DNA of 35,579 nucleotides, taken from assembly GCA_024680915.1 (NCBI GenBank), contig JAILBN010000031.1:1-35579 (forward strand). Direction: 5' to 3'. Of the stretch, positions 8,786 through 16,355 are shown piece by piece (the stretch's first letter is position 1; each line of letters starts with the position of its first letter). The position numbers and the translations under genes were made by a program. This DNA comes from Treponemataceae bacterium. Lineage in GTDB: Bacteria > Spirochaetota > Spirochaetia > Treponematales > Treponemataceae. The notes under the pieces are model-generated. The model had not been told where the DNA came from. It was given only the letters and a program-made list of their open reading frames with translations, and did no database searches.

Positions 8786-10429
8786 CTATATATTGAATTT
8801 AATTTTCTTTCCGCAGTCTTTGTAGTATTCCATGCGGAGTTCTTTTACCTGCTCGTCCTTGAGGTAATCCTCGAAGTTCATCATTCTGTCAATGACTCCT
8901 CCGGGCGTAATCTCAATTATGCGGTTTGCGATCGATGTTATGAATTCGTGGTCGTGACTGTTGAAGAGGATGACTCCGGGGAAATCCACGAGACCTTCGT
9001 TAAGGCTGGTTATAGCTTCAAGGTCAAGGTGGTTGGTCGGCTCATCCAGAATTACCACGTTAGCTCCGGAAAGCATAAGCTTGCTGAGCATACAGCGGAC
9101 CTTCTCTCCTCCTGAAAGGACCTTCACAGGCTTCAATGATTCATCGCCTGAAAAAAGCATACGGCCGAGAAAGCCCCTTACATAGGCATCATCCTGATCC
9201 GGGGAGTACTGCTTCAACCATTCCGTAATGTTCATGTCATTATCGAAATACTTGGAGTTATCGATTCCCATATAAGTGTGGGTTACAGTCTGTCCCCAGT
9301 ATACATCACCGGAATCTTGTTTCAGGTTACCTGTGATGATATCGAATAAAGCTGATTTTGACTTGTGCTCCAAACCTACGAAGGCAATTTTATCCGTCCT
9401 GTTTATGGTTATGCTGAAATCTTTAAGCAGCTGGATTCCTTCTCTGGAATAATTGAGCTTTTCGATTTTAAGAACATTGTTTCCTATTTCTCTGTTGGGC
9501 TTGAAATTCACATAGGGGAACTTTCTGCTTGTTACAGGAAGCTCCTCCAGGGCCAGCTTGTCGTAAATCTTTTTGCGGCTGGTCGCCTGCCGGCTTTTTG
9601 CGGCGTTGGATGCGAACCTAAGGATAAACTCCCTGAGGTCCTTCATCTTTTCTTCCCGTTTTTTCTGCTGGTCCTTAGCCTGTCTCTGCATGATCTGGCT
9701 CATCTGGTACCAGAAATCATAGTTACCGCTGAAAAGGCTTATCTTTCCGTAGTCTATATCGCAGATATAGGTGCAGACCGTATTGAGAAAGTGTCGGTCA
9801 TGGCTGACCACGATCACAGTGTTGGGGAATTCAAGAAGAAAATCCTCCAGCCAGTTGATTGATTCCAGATCAAGACCGTTTGTAGGCTCGTCAAGGAGAA
9901 GAATATCAGGAGTTCCAAAAAGGGCCTGAGCAAGAAGTACGCGGACTTTTCGGCTTTCATCAAGCTCGTTCATCATCCTGTCATGGTATTCCTCTTCCAG
10001 ACCCAGACCAGACAGCATCTGCTCTATCTGGTTTTCTGCCTCCCAGCCACCCAGCTCGGAGAATTCTGCCTCCAACTCGGCGGATTTCATGCCGTCTTCT
10101 TCCGTGAAGTCTTCTTTAGCATAAATCTCATCCCGGGCTTTGTTGCATTCATACAGTTTAGGATAGCCCATCATTACAGTGTCTTTGACGGAATAGGAAT
10201 CGTAGGCGAAGTGGTCCTGCTTGAGGACAGCCATGCGCTCTCCGGGAGTTATTATAATCTGACCTGAGTCATGCTCAAGCTCACCGTCAAGGACCTTCAG
10301 GAAGGTGGATTTTCCGGCTCCGTTTGCTCCTATTATACCATAGCAGTTTCCTGCTGTGAACTTAAGGTTTACATCCTTGAATAAGGGGCGCTCCCCAAAT
10401 TTAAGACTTACATCTGATACTGTAATCAT
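8786..10429 (-). CDS. ABC-F family ATPase (YbiT-like) with one degenerate ATP site
   Basis: 547 residues, two ABC domains and no membrane segment: the ABC-F group of ribosome-associated translation factors. Domain 1 has Walker A GANGAGKS (34-41) and Walker B LLLDEPTN (Asp180-Glu181), but its signature reads LDESRKVR (156-163) instead of LSGGxxxR. The linker (about 245-300) is basic and helical with the SNAAKSRQATSR motif typical of the family. Domain 2 keeps LSGGEKVR (438-445) and LDEPTNHLD (Asp462-Glu463), but its Walker A reads GLEHKSKS (352-359), missing the second glycine. Walker A of one domain works with the signature of the other, so one composite site is intact and the other is lost. 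From memory, E. coli YbiT also has a poor first signature; the Walker A loss looks extra. It overlaps the upstream helicase by 4 nt. Confidence 0.9.
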   Translation of the reverse strand: MITVSDVSLKFGERPLFKDVNLKFTAGNCYGIIGANGAGKSTFLKVLDGELEHDSGQIIITPGERMAVLKQDHFAYDSYSVKDTVMMGYPKLYECNKARDEIYAKEDFTEEDGMKSAELEAEFSELGGWEAENQIEQMLSGLGLEEEYHDRMMNELDESRKVRVLLAQALFGTPDILLLDEPTNGLDLESINWLEDFLLEFPNTVIVVSHDRHFLNTVCTYICDIDYGKISLFSGNYDFWYQMSQIMQRQAKDQQKKREEKMKDLREFILRFASNAAKSRQATSRKKIYDKLALEELPVTSRKFPYVNFKPNREIGNNVLKIEKLNYSREGIQLLKDFSITINRTDKIAFVGLEHKSKSALFDIITGNLKQDSGDVYWGQTVTHTYMGIDNSKYFDNDMNITEWLKQYSPDQDDAYVRGFLGRMLFSGDESLKPVKVLSGGEKVRCMLSKLMLSGANVVILDEPTNHLDLEAITSLNEGLVDFPGVILFNSHDHEFITSIANRIIEITPGGVIDRMMNFEDYLKDEQVKELRMEYYKDCGKKIKFNI

Positions 10430-12156
10430 TTCTTTTCCTTTTTATTGCCGAAGAATCTCTGGATAAGCCCCAGGATACCAGCACTTCCTTTCTTAGCCGG
10501 TTTTTCAGCGACCTGAGCTTTTTTGCTGCCTTTAGAATTCTGTTTAGACAGCTCATTCTGAGAAAGAGAAGTACCCTTAGGTGCAGAAGGATGTTTAGCC
10601 TGGCTTGAATATTTGTCGTTAGTCCGCTTTTTCTTGTTGTTCTTCTTTTTGTCAGCGGCCTTCTTCTTTTCCTCTTTTTTGACACTTTCAGTCTGGTTTT
10701 CATTGACAGAGGGACCTGAACCGTATTTCTCTTTGTAAAGCTTCATGCGGTCCTCGAATGACATAGCCGCCAATTCTTCCGATATCTCCTCCCGCTCGGA
10801 GCTTCTGTTATAAGGCTTCCTTCTTCCATCATTCTTTTTGTAGGAAGACCTGCTGTCTTTCTTCCTGCTGTCATCGTAGCGTGAGTCTCTTTTTCCAGAG
10901 CGCCTGTAATCGTCACCTCTGTGCTTGTCAGACCCGCGCCGGCCATCTCTTCTTGATTTGTATCTGTCGGAGTATTCTTCTTCGTATCTTTCTGTTTTAA
11001 TGTAAACACCGCTGCTTACATCATCTATGAACATTTCCTCGCTTGCCATGGAGGCCGGAATAGCGTTGCCCACGTACCTCTCTATGGCAGGCAGGTTGTA
11101 TACGTCCTGTTCGCTGCATAAGGTGTAGGCTTTTCCTGATTTTCCGGCGCGGGCTGTACGACCTATCCTGTGGACATAGTTCTCAGCCTCGTTGGGAAGA
11201 TCATAGTTTACCACCATCTCCAGGTCGTTGACGTCTATTCCCCGGGCTGCCACATCGGTGGCCACAAGGCAGTTGAGCTCGCCCTGCTTGAAAGATTCCA
11301 GCACTTTCAGCCTCTTTGACTGAGGAAGATCCCCGATTATGAATTCAGCCTCTATCTCATTCATTTTCAGGCGTTTTGCTATTACCTCGCAGGAGCGTTT
11401 TGTGTTGCAGAAAATTATTACGCTCTTTGGCTTCTCGTTCTTCAGTATTCCAAGGAGCAGCTTCATCTTGTCATCACTTGAGACATGAAGGATAACCTGG
11501 TCGATCTCCTCTATAGTGATATGCTCCGGTTCTATGGTTATTTCCTTCGCGTCCTCTGTGTATTCCCAAGCCAGATTTTTCACGTAGGTATTGAGGGTGG
11601 CGCTGAAAAGCATAGTCTGTCTTCTGTCCGTTGCAGGGAGAACTTTTATAAGCTTCCTTAGATCAGGATAGAAACCCATGTCGAACATCCTGTCAGCCTC
11701 ATCCACGACCAGGAAAGCAACCTGAGACAGGTTCATGGTCCCTGATTCCTCCAGGTCTATTACGCGTCCCGGTGTTCCCACAAGAATATCCACGTTTTTC
11801 TTGAGCAGGGAGGTTTGTTTCTCATATCCCACTCCGCCGTAGAAGCTGCCTGTTTTCAATTCTGTATCCTGGGCCAGCATCTTTGCTTCTTCCTCCACCT
11901 GAACCGCAAGTTCACGGGTAGGAACCATGATTAAAGCTTTTTTACCTTTCAGTTCTTCTACTGTAAGTAACTGCTGCAGCATGAGTGTAAGATATGCAGC
12001 TGTCTTTCCTGTTCCGGTCTGAGACTGTACATATAAATCGTCTCCCGTGAGCCCCGCTTTGAGAACCTGTTCCTGAACAGGTGTGCAGGTTTTGTAACCG
12101 GCTTTCTCAATACCCTTCATCAAGGATTCGTGTAAGTTGAATTCTGTAAAATCCAT
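10426..12156 (-). CDS. DEAD-box ATP-dependent RNA helicase with long basic tail
   Basis: 576 residues from ATG 12156, which has an AGAGGA site 5 nt upstream. An in-frame TTG at 12180 is possible but has none. The helicase core (about 1-375) shows a Q-motif region (TPVQEQ), SQTGTGKT (45-52), PTREL, TPGR, VDEADRMFDMGF with DEAD at 152-155, SAT (185-187), ARGIDV and HRIGRTARAG (about 329-338). Residues 390-576 are low complexity and rich in Arg, Lys, Asp and Ser (for example DGRRGSDKHRGDDYRR), ending KKEKK. This is a likely unstructured RNA-binding tail of the kind seen in RhlE/CshA/CsdA-like helicases. Roles could be ribosome assembly, mRNA decay or cold adaptation. The ABC-F gene downstream overlaps its stop by 4 nt, making a translation/RNA operon. 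A leader of about 170 nt precedes it. Confidence 0.95.
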   Translation of the reverse strand: MDFTEFNLHESLMKGIEKAGYKTCTPVQEQVLKAGLTGDDLYVQSQTGTGKTAAYLTLMLQQLLTVEELKGKKALIMVPTRELAVQVEEEAKMLAQDTELKTGSFYGGVGYEKQTSLLKKNVDILVGTPGRVIDLEESGTMNLSQVAFLVVDEADRMFDMGFYPDLRKLIKVLPATDRRQTMLFSATLNTYVKNLAWEYTEDAKEITIEPEHITIEEIDQVILHVSSDDKMKLLLGILKNEKPKSVIIFCNTKRSCEVIAKRLKMNEIEAEFIIGDLPQSKRLKVLESFKQGELNCLVATDVAARGIDVNDLEMVVNYDLPNEAENYVHRIGRTARAGKSGKAYTLCSEQDVYNLPAIERYVGNAIPASMASEEMFIDDVSSGVYIKTERYEEEYSDRYKSRRDGRRGSDKHRGDDYRRSGKRDSRYDDSRKKDSRSSYKKNDGRRKPYNRSSEREEISEELAAMSFEDRMKLYKEKYGSGPSVNENQTESVKKEEKKKAADKKKNNKKKRTNDKYSSQAKHPSAPKGTSLSQNELSKQNSKGSKKAQVAEKPAKKGSAGILGLIQRFFGNKKEKK

Positions 12157-12329
12157 TCTGTCCTCTAACGACTGTTCCAAAAGCTATGCTTTTGAAAGTG
12201 AGCTTCGCTTCCCAAAAGAAGCTGTGTGATTTTTAATGATTGAACGTTTCTACCCGTTCTTGTCGGACTTTCCTTACTGCTGTTCAGAAAAAATCCGAAT
12301 ACATTGATTTGAAATTGTTGTAAAATACT
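12157..12329 (-). promoter_or_regulatory. Long structured 5' leader of the helicase operon
   Basis: If the promoter at 12336-12364 is used, the leader is about 170 nt. It contains small inverted repeats: GAACG/CGTTC (12242-12246 with 12255-12259), GCTTC/GAAGC near 12210-12227, and CAAAAGC-TAT-GCTTTTG (12178-12194) close to the start codon. Long folded leaders are common for cold-inducible helicase genes; regulation here is inference. No open reading frame is evident in it. Confidence 0.35.
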
Positions 12330-12335
12330 GACATT

Positions 12336-12364
12336 ACTATACAATTTTTAGAAGATAGAGTAAA
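12336..12364 (-). promoter_or_regulatory. Candidate promoter of the helicase/ABC-F operon
   Basis: Minus strand TTTACT (12364-12359), 17-nt spacer, TATAGT (12341-12336): four and five matches to the sigma-70 boxes. Confidence 0.5.
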
Positions 12365-12428
12365 GGGAATATAGGAAAAAAGCAGATAATGGAGAGAAAA
12401 GGAAAAAAAATATATAAACCTATAAAAA

Positions 12429-12464
12429 AAGTAGGTAAAACTACTTCCTTTTTTTGTTTTTTTT
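12429..12464. terminator. Possible bidirectional terminator or insulator hairpin upstream of mnmA
   Basis: AAGTAG (12429-12434) and CTACTT (12441-12446) form a 6-bp stem with T-rich runs on both strands: CC then T7-G-T8 on plus, T7 on minus. It lies between the divergent helicase and mnmA genes. The stem is short and AT-rich, so the call is weak. Confidence 0.35.
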
Positions 12465-12482
12465 GTCTATATTAAATTCGTT

Positions 12483-13682
12483 ATGTCGTACAACTCGGAA
12501 CTATTCTGTAGCGGGGGACATTTCCCCTTTCATTTCCTAGATATGCCTGAGGCTGGCTCCACTGTCCTTCTGGGCATGTCTGGTGGTGTTGATTCCACTT
12601 TGGCCGCAATGATCCTGCAGCAAAAAGGCTGTAAGGTGATCGGTGCCACCATGTCTCTTTGGAACGATGACCTGGCCTTGGAGAAAAACGTCGAAGGCTT
12701 GAGAAATTCCTGCTACGGCCCTGATGAAGTCCTTGATATACAGGCTTGTACGGAATTCTGTAAGGAGCACGGAATTGAATATCATGTGATTGATGTCAAG
12801 GAAGCCTATAAAACAAACGTGCTTGATTATTTTAAGGCAGAGTATAGGGCTGGTCGTACTCCCAATCCCTGCATAAACTGCAACCCCCTGGTGAAATTCG
12901 GAGCCATGCCGGCAGCTGCCCGGGAGCAGGGGATATCTTTCGATTACTTTTGTACCGGCCATTATGCAAGACTTGTCCGCCCGGATACTTCCGATGGGAA
13001 AGGCCCTGTGATGATTATGCAGGCTGCTGATATGACCAAAGACCAGTCCTATTTTTTATATAGGATACCTTCTTCCTTTCTGGAGAAAGTTCGTTTTCCC
13101 TTGGGAAATATGACAAAGAAAGAGGTTTTCCAGATTGCCCGCTCCATGGGGCTTGCTGCTGCCGAGAAAGCGGAAAGCCAGGATTTTGTGCCTCCTGAGT
13201 TTTTTAATTTGATTTTCTCGGACAAGCCACCCATTCCGGGAGATATAGTTGATCAGGACGGAAGGCTTTTGGGCCGCCATAAAGGAATTGAATACTATAC
13301 CATCGGGCAGAGGAGGGGACTGGGAGTCAGTGCCAGTAAGCCCCTGTATGTTAAATCCATTGATGCGGTAAGGAACAGGGTCGTCCTCTCAGACAATGAC
13401 AGTCTTCTTGAAGGCGGTCTTGTTATGAATAATTGCGTCTGGCCCGGAGACCTTGCTCCTGAAGCTGAATTCAAGGCTGACGTAAAGATTCGCCTTGCTT
13501 CCAAGCCTGTTCCTTCCACGGTCAGACTGCGGAAAGATGAAGCCGGCCAGATCATACAGGGTGAATACGAGGTCTTGTTCGATACGCCGCAGAGAGCTGT
13601 AGCCCCTGGACAGTCTGCTGTACTTTATTCAGATAACCTTATATTGGGAGGTGGGATTATTTCCCGAGCCATACATGAATGA
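12483..13682 (+). CDS. mnmA: tRNA 2-thiouridylase MnmA lacking the second catalytic cysteine
   Basis: Up to 399 residues. MnmA adenylates and thiolates U34 of Lys, Glu and Gln tRNAs. The PP-loop GMSGGVDST is at 31-39, TPNPCINCNPLVKFG (126-140) holds the first catalytic Cys and a CxxC pair (130/133), and YTIGQRRGLGV marks the C-terminal part. The usual SQDICFVP motif, which carries the second (persulfide) cysteine, here reads SQDFVP (232-237): two residues, including the Cys, are absent in frame. Other cysteines are at 77, 89 and 93. The start is uncertain: ATG 12483 has no ribosome site but lies 9 nt after TATATT; ATG 12543 (MPEAGS) gives a more usual N-terminus. nifS overlaps the end by 8 nt and nifU follows, so a dedicated sulfur supply is likely. 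Confidence 0.93.
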   Translation: MSYNSELFCSGGHFPFHFLDMPEAGSTVLLGMSGGVDSTLAAMILQQKGCKVIGATMSLWNDDLALEKNVEGLRNSCYGPDEVLDIQACTEFCKEHGIEYHVIDVKEAYKTNVLDYFKAEYRAGRTPNPCINCNPLVKFGAMPAAAREQGISFDYFCTGHYARLVRPDTSDGKGPVMIMQAADMTKDQSYFLYRIPSSFLEKVRFPLGNMTKKEVFQIARSMGLAAAEKAESQDFVPPEFFNLIFSDKPPIPGDIVDQDGRLLGRHKGIEYYTIGQRRGLGVSASKPLYVKSIDAVRNRVVLSDNDSLLEGGLVMNNCVWPGDLAPEAEFKADVKIRLASKPVPSTVRLRKDEAGQIIQGEYEVLFDTPQRAVAPGQSAVLYSDNLILGGGIISRAIHE

Positions 13683-14844
13683 CCGTATCTATTTAGATTA
13701 CAATGCCACGACCCCTCTTTCTGACGAGGTCCTTGAATTCTATAAAGAAAAGCTCTCTTCCTATGCAAATGCATCCAGTCTTCATGAGGATGGCCGCTCT
13801 GCCCGTAAGGATATAGAGAAAGCCCGGGCTCAGGTTGCGGCTCTTGTGAACGTGAATCCGGATGAGATTCTTTTTACCTCAGGTGGTTCAGAGTCCAATA
13901 ATACAGTACTCAATTCTATGATAGCCGAGTCGGAAAAACGTGGGCGGAATCTGGTGATTACTACGCAGATAGAGCACCCCTGTATCCTGGAGGCTTCGAA
14001 GCGCCTTGTCTCTTTCGGCCTGGAGGTAATTTATCTTCCTGTGGATGAATATGGCTGCGTAAAGACGGAAGAATACATGAAAGCCCTGGAAAAAAAGCCT
14101 CTTCTTGTTTCTATAATGACAGCCAATAACGAGATAGGGACCATACAGGACATAAAGAAGCTTGCGGCCCTTGCCCATGATGCGGGAGCCCTTTTCCATA
14201 CGGACGCGGTACAGGCGGCAGGCAAGATAAAAGTGGATCTTGCTGATTGGAATGTGGACTATGCATCTTTCTCCTGCCATAAAATATACGGACCTAAAGG
14301 AGTTGGGGCTCTCTATATAAAGCATGGTTCTCCCATAGAACCTTTGATAAGGGGCGGTCACCAGGAGAAGGGTCTTAGGGCAGGAACCTATAATGCACCG
14401 GCCATAGCCGCCTTCGGCAAGGCTGCCGAGCTTGCCCTTGAGGAGCTTGAATCTTACGGTGAGCGGACAAGAGAGTTGCGCAACAGGCTTCGGAACGGTC
14501 TGCTGGCTTCTATTCCGGATATAAAGATCAACGGACATCCCGCGAAGGTCCTGCCCAATACACTTGATGTCTCCTTCCCCGGGGCAGAGGGGGAATCCAT
14601 CCTGCTTCATCTTGACTTGCTTGGGGTGGACGTGTCCACTGGGTCTGCATGTGCCTCAGGAAGCCTGGAGCCTTCTCATGTTCTACTTGCTATAGGATTG
14701 GGACCAGAGCTTGCTCACGGCTCAATACGTTTCAGTCTTGGAAAGTACACTACAGAAGATGAGGTTGATTATCTTCTGAAGTATTTTCCTGGTGTTATCG
14801 AGAGATTGAGGAAAATGTCCTCTGCCTATTGTGCTGGTAAATAA
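13675..14844 (+). CDS. nifS: Cysteine desulfurase (NifS/IscS type)
   Basis: 389 residues; a PLP enzyme that takes sulfur from cysteine to give alanine and a protein persulfide. The start MNDRIYLDYNATTP matches the family's N-terminus. It overlaps the mnmA stop by 8 nt, consistent with coupling. A GTG 24 nt upstream would abut the GGGAG and seems unlikely. The PLP lysine is Lys203 in SCHKIYGPKGVG; the persulfide Cys326 sits in STGSACASG. Other family marks are TSGGSESNN and the HTDAVQAAGK strand. Located between mnmA and nifU, it probably feeds both tRNA thiolation and Fe-S assembly. Confidence 0.96.
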   Translation: MNDRIYLDYNATTPLSDEVLEFYKEKLSSYANASSLHEDGRSARKDIEKARAQVAALVNVNPDEILFTSGGSESNNTVLNSMIAESEKRGRNLVITTQIEHPCILEASKRLVSFGLEVIYLPVDEYGCVKTEEYMKALEKKPLLVSIMTANNEIGTIQDIKKLAALAHDAGALFHTDAVQAAGKIKVDLADWNVDYASFSCHKIYGPKGVGALYIKHGSPIEPLIRGGHQEKGLRAGTYNAPAIAAFGKAAELALEELESYGERTRELRNRLRNGLLASIPDIKINGHPAKVLPNTLDVSFPGAEGESILLHLDLLGVDVSTGSACASGSLEPSHVLLAIGLGPELAHGSIRFSLGKYTTEDEVDYLLKYFPGVIERLRKMSSAYCAGK

Positions 14845-14860
14845 TAAGGAGAAATATCTT

Positions 14861-15454
14861 ATGAATGAATGGATATATAGTGATGTTGTTAAAGAACATT
14901 TTATGAATCCTAAAAATGTTCTTATGGAGGAGGAATCTTCCTGGCCTTGTGACGGAAGAGGTATAGTCGGCAACCTTCAGTGTGGTGACCAGATGCTTAT
15001 TCTTATCAGGGTGAGCGAAGGAAGGATAAGTGACTGCCGTTGGAAAACCTACGGCTGTGCAAGCGCTATAGCATCTACCTCCATACTGTCCGAAGCTATA
15101 AAAGGAATGACCTTAAAGGATGCATACAGGCTTAAGCCACAGGACATTGTTGCTAAGCTTGGGGGACTCCCGGATAATAAAATCCATTGTTCAGTTTTGG
15201 GGGACAAGGCTTTGAGAGCCGCCATAGATGACTATTTGGAAAAGAATAATCTTCCTTCCCTGAAAGGGACCGAGGAGGTGGAGATAGTCTGTACCTGTCT
15301 TAATGTGACTGACAAAGATCTGGAGGAAGCCTATAAGGATGGTGCCAGAAGCTGGGAAGACCTTCAGTCCCGTACTAAGATAGGCTCAGCCTGCGGCAGC
15401 TGTAAGGAGCGGGCTATGGAGAAAATGCACGAGTTCAGCCATCTTTTTGGGTAA
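14861..15454 (+). CDS. nifU: NifU-like Fe-S scaffold (IscU domain + BFD [2Fe-2S] domain)
   Basis: 197 residues from ATG 14861, with AAGGAG upstream. The N-terminal IscU-like domain (about 1-128) has the three scaffold cysteines: Cys41 with Asp43 in CGD, Cys66 in YGCASA and Cys110 in HCS. A C-terminal BFD-like domain (about 143-190) has CTC (144/146) and CGSC (178/181) for a permanent [2Fe-2S] cluster. The third Nfu domain of classical nitrogen-fixation NifU is absent, so this is the housekeeping two-domain form. It follows nifS by 16 nt. The 31 nt to the convergent gene show no clear terminator. Confidence 0.94.
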   Translation: MNEWIYSDVVKEHFMNPKNVLMEEESSWPCDGRGIVGNLQCGDQMLILIRVSEGRISDCRWKTYGCASAIASTSILSEAIKGMTLKDAYRLKPQDIVAKLGGLPDNKIHCSVLGDKALRAAIDDYLEKNNLPSLKGTEEVEIVCTCLNVTDKDLEEAYKDGARSWEDLQSRTKIGSACGSCKERAMEKMHEFSHLFG

Positions 15455-15485
15455 TAAAGGATTCTTCACGAAGAAGCGCTGCTGC

Positions 15486-16355
15486 TTAATTTACTTCCAG
15501 AGAATAGGTTGCAGTCTTCTCTTTTCCGAAAACATCTGAGACTGTGATGGATATGGTGTTTTTACCCTTCGAGAGTATCACTTCAGCTATGAACTGCAAG
15601 TTTTCGTCGGTGAATATTTCCTCGTAGGTGTAGTTTCTTTTTCCCATGAAGCAGAGCCTGTTGTTTTCCTGTTTAAGCATGTTGTAGGTAATGGTTTCTG
15701 TTACTGCTCCGTTTACTGCGACCGATGTCCTGTATGTCATACCCTTGGGTTGCCGGCCTATGTAAAGTGAGTATATGCCGGCATTCAGCTTGCTTCCTTG
15801 GGGTGTAATACTGGAGATTGTGCCTGATTCTGCCCTTACGGTAAGATTCTCGATCACTGGCAGCTCTGTGGTAGTTATGGTATGAGGCATTAAAATCAAG
15901 GGATTTATGATAGTCTTTACTTTCGTGTCTATAACCTGGAACTCCAGGCTGCAGAATCCGTCTTGCCAGCCGGAAGCCCCGCTTTCTCCAATAAGGTTTC
16001 CTTCAATGACATCAGTTGTATTTGAATCAAGAACAATTGAGTCCATGTTTCCGTAGACTGTCATTATATCATTTTGATGCTTCAATATGATCGTGTTCCC
16101 CAGGGTGGACTGGAACCAACCCATATCTGCGGTGTCTGCGTTCATCCTTATTAGTACGGTGCCGGAGTCTGCCGCTGTTACGGCATCCTGCTTTAGGAAC
16201 TGTAATGAATTGGAATAGGTGTCTCCCTTTGGACTGCCGAAGAAAGAGCAGATGCTGTCAGTCTCAAAAAGAATCTGAGGCCAGTCAACGCAGATAGCAG
16301 GAAGAGTTATAAAAAAGGTAAAAATCAAGAATGAGAAAAATCTTTTGTGCGTCAT
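15486..16355 (-). CDS. Secreted protein with a degenerate (non-catalytic) M23-like domain
   Basis: 289 residues with a signal peptide (1-22, cut near AICVD). Residues about 36-158 follow the M23 fold: an FGSPKGD start, AVTAADSGTV, GNTIILKHQNDIMTVYGNM, IGESGASG, and a CSLEFQVIDT...NPL end. Each metal-binding or catalytic position is changed: the HxxxD site has no His or Asp, YAHL is YGNM, and HLHFE is CSLEF. It is therefore probably a pseudo-peptidase, perhaps a regulator or binding protein like the inactive LytM factors EnvC and NlpD. The last 120 residues look like beta-sandwich domains (ISITVSDVFGKEKTATYSLEVN). It overlaps the upstream propeller gene by 4 nt, so the two products likely act together at the envelope. 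Confidence 0.75.
   Translation of the reverse strand: MTHKRFFSFLIFTFFITLPAICVDWPQILFETDSICSFFGSPKGDTYSNSLQFLKQDAVTAADSGTVLIRMNADTADMGWFQSTLGNTIILKHQNDIMTVYGNMDSIVLDSNTTDVIEGNLIGESGASGWQDGFCSLEFQVIDTKVKTIINPLILMPHTITTTELPVIENLTVRAESGTISSITPQGSKLNAGIYSLYIGRQPKGMTYRTSVAVNGAVTETITYNMLKQENNRLCFMGKRNYTYEEIFTDENLQFIAEVILSKGKNTISITVSDVFGKEKTATYSLEVN

Noticed and set aside
12157-12180. TTG start at 12180 for the helicase
   Set aside because: It has no ribosome site, while the ATG at 12156 has AGAGGA at the right distance and starts at the conserved Q-motif region.
13651-13674. GTG start at 13651 for nifS
   Set aside because: It directly abuts the purine-rich GGGAG, leaving no spacing, and adds eight residues not expected in the family.
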